Shown here in pieces: positions 24,997 to 33,509 of a stretch of 64,000 bases of DNA. Source of the stretch: a virus; the IMG/VR virus record IMGVR_UViG_3300003324_000440, positions 1-64,000 of that record. One strand, written 5' to 3'. The stretch's first letter is position 1; each line of letters opens with the position of its first letter. The position numbers and the translations under genes are program-made. Under the pieces are notes generated by a model, which did no database searches, was not told the DNA's origin, and saw only the letters and a program-made list of their open reading frames with translations.

Positions 24997-27900
24997 GTGG
25001 CGTTCCCTGACGACCCGCTCGCCATCGCCGTCGAGGTCGCGCTCGACGCGGACCTCACCAAACACCCCGGCGCGTGGGCGTGGACCGACGCCACCGCGCT
25101 CGGGCTGGTCCGCGCCCGCGACAAGGTGGTCATCACCCAGGGCAGGCAGGACACCTACTCCCAGGTGCCGCCCTCGCAGTGCCGCCTCACCGTCGACAAC
25201 ACCGGCGGACGGTGGGTCGCCCGCAACCCCACTGGCCCCTGGTACGGGCTCATCCGCCGCAACACCCCGATCCGGGTCCTCGTCGAAGACTGGGACACCG
25301 AGGTCTCCGACGCGTTCGGCCGGACCGTCACTGACGGCTGGGGCGCGGCGGACACCGGTCAGGCGTGGTCCAACGCCGGGTTCGGCGGCACCGTCGCGAA
25401 CTCCGACTTCGCCGTAGCCTCCGGCGTCGGCACGCACTCCGTACCGGTAGCCGCCGCCTACCGGCGCACCTACCTCGCCGACGTCGAGACCGTCGACCAG
25501 GACGTCACCGTCTCCGTCACCTGCCCGCAGGCGACCGGCGCGAACCTGGAGCCGGCCAACATCTACCTCCGCGCCACATCCAGCAGCGTCAACTACCTGT
25601 GCCGGGTCCAGGTCACCACCGGCAACGCCGTCCAGGTCGTCATCATCCGCAACGACGCGAGCGGCGCCACCACCCTCGTCTCGGCTACCACCGTCTCCGG
25701 GCTCACCCACTCGGCCGGCACCGCGCTCAAGGTGCGGGCCATGTGCAACGGCACCACCGTCCGGATGCGCGTCTGGCAAGGGACTGTCGAGCCGGAGGCG
25801 TGGCACGCCGAGGTCGTCGACACCGCCCCGCTCGACGCCCCCGGGTGGGTGTCCGTCCGGTCCGGCGTCGCGTCGGGCAACACGAACACCAAACCGGTCG
25901 TGTTCTCCTACGACAACTTCAGCGTGACCCGCCCGCCGGCCCGCTTCGAAGGGTTCATTGACGAGCTCCCGGTCCGGTGGGACCCGTCCGGCGCCGACCG
26001 GTACGTGCCGATCACCGCCTCCGGGGTCCTGCGCCGCATCCTGCAAGGCGACGCGCCGCTACGGTCCGCGCTCGTCCGCGCCCTCACCTCCGCCGACTAC
26101 CCCCAGCCGGTCGCCTACTGGCCCTGCGAGGACGAAGCCGGGTCGACCACCCTCGCCTCGGCGTTGCCCGGCGGCCAGGCCGCCACCTACACCGCCCTCA
26201 CGTTGGGCTCGTACACGGGTATCCCCGGCTCCGCGTCGCTGCCGGTCACCGACGTCAACGCGTTCATCTACGGCGCCGTGCCCACCTTCGCGGCAACACC
26301 CACCCAGTGGGCCGTCAGGTTCGTCGCCTACATCCCCAGCGCGCCCGCGTCCGAGGTGTTCCCGTTCGGCTGCTACACCACCGGCACACTCACGTGGGGT
26401 GTCGGCGTCACCGCCGGCGGGAACATCCGGCTCACCGCCCGCGACAGCACATGGACCGAGGTGCTCGGCGACCCTGGCGCGTCGCTGGCGACCTTCTTCG
26501 GCCGCCCCGTCTACATCATGCTCAACATCACCCAGTCCGGCGCCGACATCGCCTGGCTCCTCGAGACCGTCGACGTCATGTCGCTCGCCTACACCTACAC
26601 CTCCGGCATCGAACCCGGTCAGACCTGCGGCCAGCCCACCCGGATGCAAGCGTCGCTGCCGTACGCCGGATGGTCCGTCGGCCACTACGCCATCTACGAC
26701 GACACCGACGCCGGCCCGCCGACCGCTGCGGCGCGCGGCTGGTCCGGCACCACCGCCATCGCCCGCGTCAACGGGCTGTGCCACGAGGCGAACATCATCT
26801 CGTACGTCACCGAAGGCACCCCCGCCACCTACATGGGCGCCGCGTCCACCGCCGGTACCCCGCAACTCCTCTACGACACCGAAGCCGCCGACATCGGCAT
26901 CCTGTACGAACGCGGCTACGGCCTCGGCTATCTCGCCCGCTGGCAGCGCTACAACCGCGACGTCGACCTCACCATCGACCACGCCGCCGACCAGCTCGAC
27001 GACCTCCAACCGACCGACGACGACCAGGCCACCCGCAACGACGTCGAGGTCTCCCGCACCGGCGGGTCGAAGTACCGGCACACCGACGACGCCCACGTGG
27101 CCCTGTACGGACGCTACGACGACGCGGTCACCATCAACGTCGAAGCCGACACCGACTTGCCCTACCAGGCGCAGATGCGGGTCGCGCTCGGCACCATCGA
27201 CGACCTGCGGTATCCGGTGGTCGGGCTCAACCTGATGGCCGCGCCCGAGCTCGTCACCGACTGGAAACAGTGCCGCGTCGGCTCCCGCGTCCAGGTCGTC
27301 AACCCGCCCGACGAGCTCCCCCCGGACACCATCGACGTCCACCTCGAGGGCTGGACCGAGACCCTCGACGCGTTCACCTGGCTCGTCGAGGCCAACACCA
27401 GCCCCGCGCGGCCATGGCAGGTTTTCGAACTCGAGGACGACACCCTCGGCCGGCTCGACACCGAAGGCACCTACCTGCTCGCCGCGCTCACCGCCACCGC
27501 AACGACCGCGCTGCTCGCCACCGAGACGGGCCCGCAGTGGTCCACCACCGCCGAACCGTACGACCTCCACATCGCCGGTGAGCGGGTCACCGTCACCACG
27601 ATGAACACCAACCCGGGCAGCCTCGTCAATGCCGGCACCGCCGCACACGCCGACAACGCCGCCGTCAACCCCGGCATGCCCCCCTCGGTCGCTGCCGGGG
27701 ACTGCCTGCTCGTGTGGGCGGCCAGCCGCAACACCGCCGCCACGCTCGCCATCTCCGACGCTGGCTACGACCCGCTGCTCGTCGACGGCAACATCGCGGT
27801 GTGGGCAAAGACCCACACCGGCACTGAGACGGCACCCACGGTCACCCCGTCCGGAGGGTCGGCCGGTGACACCGTGTCCGCGCAGATGGCCGCCCTGCGG

Positions 27901-28332
27901 TACGTCCAACCCGTCGCCGTCTACACCGCCGTGCAGACCAACGGGTCCGCGCAGGACATCGCCGTACCCGCGGCACTCCCGGACCGCGCGAACACGGTCA
28001 TCCTCTGGCTCGGGCAGAAGGCCGACGACTGGACCTCCGTCGCCACGCTCGCCGCCGCAGACGGGGAGATCGGCGAACCCGACAGCACCACCGGGTCAGA
28101 CCAGGGCATCGTCTGGGACTACGCCGTGCAGACCACCCCCGCCGAGGTCGCCGCGACGTCGTTCGTGGTAACCGGCGGCGCCGCAGCCGTCAGTAAGGGC
28201 GCGGTGGTCATCCTCAAGGGCGACGTGCAGTCCGCCACCGTCACCCGTTCCGTCAACGGCGTCGCCAAGGCGCAGGCGGCCGGCGCAGCCGTCAGCCTGT
28301 GGCGGCCAGGACAGGGAGGGCTGGCGCTGTGA
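24997..28332 (+). CDS. Large minor tail protein (tail tip/baseplate)
   Basis: 1111 residues, GTG start. It follows the tape measure, where distal-tail and hub proteins lie. Residues 1-110 resemble a distal tail N-terminal domain (VVITQGRQDTYSQVPPSQC, NPTGPWYGLIRRNTPIRVLV). Residues 110-310 and 380-560 are LamG/jelly-roll-like inserts that may bind carbohydrate. Residues 590-860 read like a hub region (WQRYNRDVDLTIDHAADQLD, VTINVEADTDLPYQAQMRVA). The C-terminal 250 residues are a beta domain. Seemingly it merges several separate tail-tip proteins into one chain. Confidence 0.8.
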   Translation: MAFPDDPLAIAVEVALDADLTKHPGAWAWTDATALGLVRARDKVVITQGRQDTYSQVPPSQCRLTVDNTGGRWVARNPTGPWYGLIRRNTPIRVLVEDWDTEVSDAFGRTVTDGWGAADTGQAWSNAGFGGTVANSDFAVASGVGTHSVPVAAAYRRTYLADVETVDQDVTVSVTCPQATGANLEPANIYLRATSSSVNYLCRVQVTTGNAVQVVIIRNDASGATTLVSATTVSGLTHSAGTALKVRAMCNGTTVRMRVWQGTVEPEAWHAEVVDTAPLDAPGWVSVRSGVASGNTNTKPVVFSYDNFSVTRPPARFEGFIDELPVRWDPSGADRYVPITASGVLRRILQGDAPLRSALVRALTSADYPQPVAYWPCEDEAGSTTLASALPGGQAATYTALTLGSYTGIPGSASLPVTDVNAFIYGAVPTFAATPTQWAVRFVAYIPSAPASEVFPFGCYTTGTLTWGVGVTAGGNIRLTARDSTWTEVLGDPGASLATFFGRPVYIMLNITQSGADIAWLLETVDVMSLAYTYTSGIEPGQTCGQPTRMQASLPYAGWSVGHYAIYDDTDAGPPTAAARGWSGTTAIARVNGLCHEANIISYVTEGTPATYMGAASTAGTPQLLYDTEAADIGILYERGYGLGYLARWQRYNRDVDLTIDHAADQLDDLQPTDDDQATRNDVEVSRTGGSKYRHTDDAHVALYGRYDDAVTINVEADTDLPYQAQMRVALGTIDDLRYPVVGLNLMAAPELVTDWKQCRVGSRVQVVNPPDELPPDTIDVHLEGWTETLDAFTWLVEANTSPARPWQVFELEDDTLGRLDTEGTYLLAALTATATTALLATETGPQWSTTAEPYDLHIAGERVTVTTMNTNPGSLVNAGTAAHADNAAVNPGMPPSVAAGDCLLVWAASRNTAATLAISDAGYDPLLVDGNIAVWAKTHTGTETAPTVTPSGGSAGDTVSAQMAALRYVQPVAVYTAVQTNGSAQDIAVPAALPDRANTVILWLGQKADDWTSVATLAAADGEIGEPDSTTGSDQGIVWDYAVQTTPAEVAATSFVVTGGAAAVSKGAVVILKGDVQSATVTRSVNGVAKAQAAGAAVSLWRPGQGGLAL

Positions 28333-28808
28333 CCACCTTTGCCGCGGGGGACAAGCTCACCGCGTTGCAGGTCAACGACATGCAGACCAAGTGGGCCCGC
28401 CGCACCTCCGACGCCAGCCCGGTCAACAACTCCACCACGCTCGTCGCCGACGACACGCTTCTGTTCGTCGTCACCGCGAACTACACCTACCGCATCCGCG
28501 GCCGGATCCTGTTCCTGTCCAACAGCACCCCCGACCTGAAGATCGGCTGGTCGTACCCGACGAGCACCACCATGTCCTGGTCGCTGCTTGGCTATTCCGG
28601 CGGCACGTACGCCACGTACAGCGGTGACCAGACCTACACGCCGGAGATTGACGGCGCGGGCGTCGCCGACGAGGTCCTCATCGACGGTGAGGTGTTCGTG
28701 TCGTCCACCGCCGGGACGGTCAACCTGAAGTTCGCGCAGAACACCGCCAACGCGTCGAACTCGTACCTGATGGCGAACTCGTACCTCGAACTGCTACGGC
28801 AGTCCTGA
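28329..28808 (+). CDS. Minor tail/fibre-tip protein
   Basis: 159 residues. GTG 28329 overlaps the previous stop as GTGA. FAAGDKLTALQVNDMQTKWA at the N-terminus is an actinophage tail-fibre attachment motif; the rest is a beta-sandwich (YRIRGRILFLSNSTPDLKIG, DGEVFVSSTAGTVNLKFAQN). Receptor-binding or adaptor role likely. Confidence 0.65.
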   Translation: MTTFAAGDKLTALQVNDMQTKWARRTSDASPVNNSTTLVADDTLLFVVTANYTYRIRGRILFLSNSTPDLKIGWSYPTSTTMSWSLLGYSGGTYATYSGDQTYTPEIDGAGVADEVLIDGEVFVSSTAGTVNLKFAQNTANASNSYLMANSYLELLRQS

Positions 28809-28822
28809 AAGGACAGACCCCC

Positions 28823-29086
28823 GTGATCGAGCGCTACTACGTGCTGTCCTACGCCAGCGAGACCGGCGGCCCGTACCGGATCGCGCTGGCGTCGCTCGGG
28901 TCGTCCGGCGGGTTCGACGGCGACGGGTTGGAGTTCAACGGGGTCGCGAACCTCGTCGGGATCGCCGAGCGGATCGGCGAGGGCGTCAAGGCCGCGAACC
29001 CGCCGCACTTCGACGACATCCGGCTCGAGCGCGTCGAACAGGTCGGGCCGCGGAAGGTGCTGTGGCCGACAGAGGACGAAGGCTAG
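28823..29086 (+). CDS. Small hypothetical tail-region protein
   Basis: 87 residues, GTG start with AAAGGACAG upstream. Begins MIERYYVLSYASETGGPYRI; compact alpha/beta. It ends the tail block and overlaps the 3' end of a leftward gene by 4 bases. Confidence 0.6.
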   Translation: MIERYYVLSYASETGGPYRIALASLGSSGGFDGDGLEFNGVANLVGIAERIGEGVKAANPPHFDDIRLERVEQVGPRKVLWPTEDEG

Positions 29087-29613
29087 GCGGGTACGCTGAC
29101 CTTCGGGCGCCACGACATTGGCCCGCACCACACCATCGACGTCACTGTCACGCCCGCGCCGAACGACTCGGCGCGAACCACGTGACCCTCGCCAACCCCG
29201 AACCACACCCGGTCCGGTGTGGTCGCCACCACCGAGAACCGGCCCTGCGGAACCTTCGCCTGTACGGTCACCGTGAACGTTGTCCGCCCGGGGATCGTTC
29301 GGTGCGGGTCGTCGGCCAGCCGTTGTGGCTGGATTTCCTCGCCGCACAGGTCGCACTCTAGGTGCCACGGAACGTACTCGTCGTCGTAGTACTCCTCGGC
29401 AACACTGCGCGGGTTGTCGTCCCGGCGGACCAGCGTCGGCAGGTTCCCGTCGTTGTCGTACGCGTGGAAGTGGCCAGCGGCGTCGACGTACTCCCACCGC
29501 ATGTCCGGCCTACTCGCGGTCATCGTGGACACGTCGATCATCTCGGTTTCGACGGACACCTCGCCCGGGACCGGGTCGGCGCCGTTGATGGAGACCATGG
29601 CGGGGGTTCGCAT
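29083..29613 (-). CDS. Leftward hypothetical protein with Cys pair
   Basis: 176 residues. ATG 29613 is chosen because GAGAGG stands 9 bases upstream; ATG 29622 is an in-frame alternative. The sequence RPDMRWEYVDAAGHFHAYDN, ECDLCGEEIQPQ and GRFSVVATTPDRVWFGVGEG reads as a folded beta-rich protein with one CxxC. It is convergent with the tail block and divergent from the lysis block. Function unknown. Confidence 0.65.
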   Translation of the reverse strand: MRTPAMVSINGADPVPGEVSVETEMIDVSTMTASRPDMRWEYVDAAGHFHAYDNDGNLPTLVRRDDNPRSVAEEYYDDEYVPWHLECDLCGEEIQPQRLADDPHRTIPGRTTFTVTVQAKVPQGRFSVVATTPDRVWFGVGEGHVVRAESFGAGVTVTSMVWCGPMSWRPKVSVPA

Positions 29614-29648
29614 ACTCAACATCCTCTCATCCCCCAGCGAGGTTGACC

Positions 29649-30605
29649 ATGACGAACGCCCCCGCTGACCTGCTCGCCTTCCGCGCCCTGGTTCGCGCCA
29701 TCACCGGACTCCCGTCGACAGCTGTCGGTGTCGTGGGCGACGGCGTTCACCAGCGGACCGGCGGGTACCACGAAGGTCGATCCGTGCTCGCGGACATCGG
29801 CCGCTACCACGGCCCTCCGTCCGCGTACGTTGGCAGCACGGGTGAGGACTACTCGGCCCGCCAGTTCCGTGACCGGACCGGCCTCACCGACGACGCCTCG
29901 GCAGTCGACATCGGCGACGACTGGCCGGTTGGCGGGCGTGCCGGGTGGCTGCGGTTCAACGGGATGCTGGTCGATGAGATGCGCTACCGGCAGGGCAACC
30001 TTCCCGCGCTGCGCGCGGTCAACGTCTCGCTGGACGGCCGGACGCGGCAGCGGTTCGACCAGTTGCACCGTGACGCTGGCCTCATCGCGTCCACGGACAA
30101 CGTAGAGACCCACACCCATCTCGAGTTCTGGCGCGACACCGCGGGTACGAGGAAGACGACCCTCGACCGGATCGCGCAGCTCGTACAGGCCGCCGCGGGC
30201 GGCACCAACCCCCAAGGAGACGACATGAACGACATCACCGACGGTCCCAACGGCCGGTTCTTGGCGTACCGCAACCACGACTTCGCCGAGATGGTCGAGT
30301 CGGTCACCACCCCGCAGGGTGAGGTCGTCACACACAAGGGCGTCCGGGCAATCAAAGACCTTCAGGCCGACGTCACCGCGATCAGGGTCGCCGTCGCCGC
30401 CCTCGCCTCGGCTGGCGGGTCCGTCGACGGCGGCGCGATCCTCGGTCGGATGGACGCCCTCGCCGCCGAGGAGGCGAAGCGCGACACCGCCGCACAGCAG
30501 GAGATCGCCGCGCTCAAGGCCGAACTCGCCGCAGTGCGAGCAGCCGCTGAGGCGAACCTGTCCGATGCCGAGAAGAAGGCCCTGCAGAACGAGCCGGGAG
30601 CCTGA
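29649..30605 (+). CDS. Putative endolysin, M15-like peptidase domain plus coiled coil
   Basis: 318 residues. Residues 30-165 contain GVHQRTGGYHEGRSVL (34-46), DYSARQFRDRTGLTDDASAV (68-87) and ETHTHLEFW (153-161). The spaced His, Asp and HxH residues resemble D-Ala-D-Ala carboxypeptidase/VanY-like zinc peptidases of actinophage lysins. The C-terminal 125 residues are helical and coiled-coil. Membrane proteins of holin type follow. The catalytic assignment is inference from motif spacing; it could instead be a structural protein. Confidence 0.5.
   Translation: MTNAPADLLAFRALVRAITGLPSTAVGVVGDGVHQRTGGYHEGRSVLADIGRYHGPPSAYVGSTGEDYSARQFRDRTGLTDDASAVDIGDDWPVGGRAGWLRFNGMLVDEMRYRQGNLPALRAVNVSLDGRTRQRFDQLHRDAGLIASTDNVETHTHLEFWRDTAGTRKTTLDRIAQLVQAAAGGTNPQGDDMNDITDGPNGRFLAYRNHDFAEMVESVTTPQGEVVTHKGVRAIKDLQADVTAIRVAVAALASAGGSVDGGAILGRMDALAAEEAKRDTAAQQEIAALKAELAAVRAAAEANLSDAEKKALQNEPGA
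30225..30605 (+). CDS. Possible in-frame shorter product of the putative endolysin gene
   Basis: 126 residues starting at Met193 of the longer gene. AAGGAGACGAC precedes ATG 30225, a strong ribosome-binding site. The product would hold only the C-terminal domain (GPNGRFLAYRNHDFAEMVES) and coiled coil, giving two isoforms as in some phage lysins with a separately made cell-wall-binding part. Inferred from the site alone. Confidence 0.4.
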   Translation: MNDITDGPNGRFLAYRNHDFAEMVESVTTPQGEVVTHKGVRAIKDLQADVTAIRVAVAALASAGGSVDGGAILGRMDALAAEEAKRDTAAQQEIAALKAELAAVRAAAEANLSDAEKKALQNEPGA

Positions 30606-30675
30606 CCCCCGCCCATCCGGCCGGCTGCGCCGTGTCGGCGACGAGCCGACCACGCGACCCCCGGAAGGCCGCCCC

Positions 30676-31032
30676 ATGCCTCACTGGCTCATGTATCCCG
30701 ACTGGCTTGCTGAGACCGCCTCAGACCTCGGCACCGGCACCATCCTGCAGTACGGTGCGGTTGGCGCTATGTGCGTCATCCTCATCGTTTTCGCTCGGGT
30801 CCTGCTCGTCTTCGCCCGTGGCGCCTACACCCGTGAGCAGACCCGCGCCGACACCGCAGAGACCGAGGTCCGTCGACTCAACGCCATGATCCTCGAACGG
30901 GCGATTCCTGCGTTGCTCGCCGCCGCGAAAGCCGCCGAGGACTCCGCCGAGGTCATCGCCACCATGCAGCACGAGCGCGAGGTCAACCGTCAGGTCGAAG
31001 CGCTGCGCCGTACCGGAGGGGCCCCACCTTGA
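30676..31032 (+). CDS. Membrane protein of holin type
   Basis: 118 residues. One strong transmembrane segment (QYGAVGAMCVILIVFARVLL, residues 25-44) is followed by a charged helical tail (REQTRADTAETEVRRLNAMI). It starts 70 bases after the putative endolysin. A holin or spanin-like lysis role is plausible but unproved. Confidence 0.6.
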   Translation: MPHWLMYPDWLAETASDLGTGTILQYGAVGAMCVILIVFARVLLVFARGAYTREQTRADTAETEVRRLNAMILERAIPALLAAAKAAEDSAEVIATMQHEREVNRQVEALRRTGGAPP

Positions 31033-31214
31033 GCCAAACCCTACAGGCCAACAACGACCCGCTCATCGCGCAGCTCCTGGTTGCCGTTGGGATTCTCAAC
31101 AAGGCAGTCGACGAGGTCAACCGGGCGATCGACCAGGTGAACCGGGCTATCGACGCCTCGCGCCACGAACACCCCCCGACCGCCGAGGAGACCAAGGAAG
31201 ACGACCATGGCTGA
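31029..31214 (+). CDS. Small coiled-coil protein
   Basis: 61 residues from a TTG that overlaps the upstream stop (TTGA). Heptad-like repeat KAVDEVNRAIDQVNRAIDAS suggests a coiled coil. It overlaps the next ATG by 8 bases. Role unknown, probably with the adjacent membrane proteins. Confidence 0.6.
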   Translation: MSQTLQANNDPLIAQLLVAVGILNKAVDEVNRAIDQVNRAIDASRHEHPPTAEETKEDDHG

Positions 31215-31734
31215 CCAGGACCACCCCGACGCCGTGTCGAGCATGACCGCGCTGCGGCAGTCGCTCGCTGAGCTGGGCAAGGCGTTCACACAGAAGACGT
31301 CGGAGATCCACGAAGGCATTGGCACTGTCAACGAGTTCGTCGTCCGCGTCGAGAAGCTACGCCAGGAGGCCGCACGGCGGCAGAACTGGGTCATGCTCGG
31401 GCTCGCGGTGTTGCTGGTGCTGAGCCTGCTCGGGAACGTAGCGACCTTCCAGGCTGCCGCCGACGCTAAGGCGACCTCGGCGAAGGTGGCCGACTGCACG
31501 ACGGCTGGCGGTCGTTGCTACGAGGAAGGCAAGGTCCGAGGTGGCGGGTACGTGAACGCCATCAACCTAGCCATGGTGTACGGCATCGAGTGTGCTCGTG
31601 AGCTCGGCGCGGGCAGCGGACCTGAGTGGAACGCCAAGCTCGAGAAGTGCGTCAACGACAAGGTCCGGGCGCTGACCCAGCCGAAGCCGTCAACGCCTCC
31701 GTCGGACATGCCGTCGCCGAGTCCGGGCCACTAG
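31207..31734 (+). CDS. Single-pass membrane protein with coiled coil
   Basis: 175 residues. A helical N-terminus to about 57, a transmembrane helix (WVMLGLAVLLVLSLLGNVAT, about 60-79), then an outside domain with four cysteines and a Pro/Ser-rich end. It could be part of lysis or a surface exclusion factor. The 3' end meets a leftward gene. Confidence 0.6.
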   Translation: MADQDHPDAVSSMTALRQSLAELGKAFTQKTSEIHEGIGTVNEFVVRVEKLRQEAARRQNWVMLGLAVLLVLSLLGNVATFQAAADAKATSAKVADCTTAGGRCYEEGKVRGGGYVNAINLAMVYGIECARELGAGSGPEWNAKLEKCVNDKVRALTQPKPSTPPSDMPSPSPGH

Positions 31735-32099
31735 CGGTCCCGCTGGTTCGCCTGGTCGACGACCACCTGTAGGAACGTCCGCCCTTCGCTGCGCCGATGC
31801 TGGGCGACCTGCCGCGCGAGGTCCAGGTCCGCACCCGCCAGTACGAGCAGGTCCGTGCAGTCCCGCTGATACTGGTGCTCGCCGTCCACGTACATGGCCG
31901 CCGCGTGCGCGAGCGCTAGCCGGCGGTCCCGCTCGGTCAGCGGTTGCACGTACACCCCGATCGTGGCGAGCGCCTCAGCCTCGGTACATCGCGCGAACCG
32001 GGTCCGGTTCTCGGCGACGCCGGTCACCCGCGCGACCGCCATCCGGACCGCGTCGGACTGTCGACGGATGTCGAGCTCGTTCCGAGGGTCAGCGCTCAC
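31731..32099 (-). CDS. Small leftward hypothetical protein
   Basis: 122 residues; GTG 32099 gives a start in front of MSADPRNELDIRRQ. Helical throughout (EADALATIG-type segments, RDRRLALAHAAAMYVDGEHQ, VVVDQANQRDR). First of three leftward accessory genes between two rightward lysis blocks. Function unknown. Confidence 0.6.
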   Translation of the reverse strand: MSADPRNELDIRRQSDAVRMAVARVTGVAENRTRFARCTEAEALATIGVYVQPLTERDRRLALAHAAAMYVDGEHQYQRDCTDLLVLAGADLDLARQVAQHRRSEGRTFLQVVVDQANQRDR

Positions 32100-32143
32100 G
32101 GACGCGACGCTACGCCATGGGTCCGACAGAAACCTTCGACCAG

Positions 32144-32515
32144 TCAGCCGGCCCAGTACAGCGCACCCACGAGCAGCGTGCGCGTCTGGTCCTCCGCGAG
32201 GTACGCGAGCGCCTGGTCGACCGACGCGCGGCACTTGACGCAGTCCGGGCGGCCATGCATCCCGACCTCCTCGACCGTGGCCGGGTCGTCGGTGATCGTC
32301 CAGTCGGCGTGGTGCAACGTCTCACCGATGCTGCGGGCGAACTCCTCGGACACCTGCCGCAGCAGCCGGCCGAGCGCGCGGACGTCGAGCGCCGCTGGAC
32401 CGTCGCCGACCCGCACGTACAGCCTGTCGGGCACTGTGATGATTGCGGAGTCGGACCCGGTCACCGGCCGGTGTTCGACCGTCGTCCGTACGTGGTACGG
32501 CAGGGCTGGGGTCAT
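32144..32515 (-). CDS. Small leftward hypothetical protein
   Basis: 123 residues from ATG 32515. An N-terminal beta-rich part (HRPVTGSDSAIITVPDRLYV), then helices and CVKC. No family recognised. Confidence 0.58.
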   Translation of the reverse strand: MTPALPYHVRTTVEHRPVTGSDSAIITVPDRLYVRVGDGPAALDVRALGRLLRQVSEEFARSIGETLHHADWTITDDPATVEEVGMHGRPDCVKCRASVDQALAYLAEDQTRTLLVGALYWAG

Positions 32516-32540
32516 GCACGTGTCCAGTCGTCGCCGACGT

Positions 32541-32744
32541 TCACGGTCGCGCCGCCGTCCGGTCAGCCGCCCACGCGATCACTAGCAGCGCGCCGAGCAA
32601 CGCCACGGCGCCAATGAGGACCCCGGCAAGGTACGACGTCGAGTAGAACTCGACCGCCCCACCGGACAGCCAGCCGGCCAGGAAACATGTGAAGCCGAAC
32701 GCGAACAGCCGCCGCGCGGCCCGATGGTTGGGGGTTCGTGCCAC
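32541..32744 (-). CDS. Small two-helix membrane protein
   Basis: 67 residues: a basic N-terminus (RTPNHRAARRL), then two hydrophobic helices (LFAFGFTCFLAGWLSGGAVE and LAGVLIGAVALLGALLVIAW). Leftward, sharing a 66-base divergent region with the LPXTG gene. Could be an immunity or holin-like protein. Confidence 0.55.
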   Translation of the reverse strand: MARTPNHRAARRLFAFGFTCFLAGWLSGGAVEFYSTSYLAGVLIGAVALLGALLVIAWAADRTAARP

Positions 32745-32810
32745 ACCGGCACCCTACCCGCCAAGACCAACAACCCTGCCCACGGACACCGACCCGAACG
32801 AGGTACACCC

Positions 32811-33269
32811 TTGCGTCCGCACCTCCGCTACGGCCTCGCCGCCATCTGCGCTGGTCTGTTCCTGCTCATTGCCCCGATCGCCGCCGCCAACGCCGGTAGC
32901 GGGCACGGCTGCCGCTACCAGTGCCAGTACCCGCCGTCGTGTGGCGGGTACTGCCCGCAGCCGTCACCATCGGTCAGCCACAGCACGAGCCCATCGGCGA
33001 AGCCGTCCGGGTCACCGTCGACATCCGCGAGCCCGTCCCAGTCGCCCTCCGCCAGCCCTTCGACGTCGCCGAGCGAGAGTGCCGCGCCGTCGTCGTCGCC
33101 AGCCACGACCACCACCGCGCCCGCACCCGGCCAGCCAACCGGCGGCACCCTGCCACGTACCGGCGCGCCCGAGCTCCTCATCGCAGGCATCGGGCTCGCG
33201 ATCGCAGGCTTTGGCGCGTGGATGCTGTGGGCCAGCCACCGCAGGCCTGACGACGGGCAAGCCGCGTGA
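32811..33269 (+). CDS. Secreted Ser/Pro-rich protein with LPXTG sortase signal
   Basis: 152 residues from a TTG preceded by GAGG. Residues 1-28 are a signal peptide (GLAAICAGLFLLIAPIAAAN). A Cys-rich patch and a long Ser/Pro/Thr stretch follow. LPRTG at 114-118 is followed by a hydrophobic helix and an Arg-containing tail (SHRRPDD), the complete sortase sorting signal. Family knowledge: sortase would link it to peptidoglycan. In a phage this points to lysogenic surface alteration or superinfection exclusion. Confidence 0.75.
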   Translation: MRPHLRYGLAAICAGLFLLIAPIAAANAGSGHGCRYQCQYPPSCGGYCPQPSPSVSHSTSPSAKPSGSPSTSASPSQSPSASPSTSPSESAAPSSSPATTTTAPAPGQPTGGTLPRTGAPELLIAGIGLAIAGFGAWMLWASHRRPDDGQAA

Positions 33270-33505
33270 ACCCCGGCAGGCATCCCGCTACTGTCCACTT
33301 GCTGCGCTACTTCGTGTACGCGCACCTGCCGTCACACCTACAGGCCGTGTCCGCACCATGCGGGCAACTCGCCCAGCAGATGGTCAACACCCTGCCCGAC
33401 GGGCCCGAACTCACCGTCGCGCTACGGAAGTTGCTCGAGGCCAAGGATGCGTTCGTGCGAGCCGCCCTTGATGCCGAGTTCGGCGTCGACGACCCTACCG
33501 ACTAG
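33266..33505 (+). CDS. Small helical-hairpin protein, Acb2/Tad1-like candidate
   Basis: 79 residues, GTG start overlapping the LPXTG gene (GTGA). The pattern YFVYAHLPSHLQAVSAPCGQ then LTVALRKLLEAKDAFVRAAL recalls the actinophage branch of the two-helix Acb2/Tad1 family. Established knowledge: Acb2 and Tad1 sequester cyclic-nucleotide signals of CBASS and Thoeris defence. The assignment is from remembered pattern similarity only. A generic small helical protein is the alternative. Confidence 0.5.
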   Translation: MNPGRHPATVHLLRYFVYAHLPSHLQAVSAPCGQLAQQMVNTLPDGPELTVALRKLLEAKDAFVRAALDAEFGVDDPTD

Positions 33506-33509
33506 ACCG

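Noticed and set aside
25977-27581. 534-residue rightward open frame in another frame of the minor tail gene
   Set aside because: Extreme Arg/His content and complete containment in the real gene mark it as a shadow frame.
26059-27909. 616-residue leftward open frame inside the minor tail gene
   Set aside because: Composition is Gly/Val/Arg-biased low complexity; the sense frame has clear protein character and operon context.
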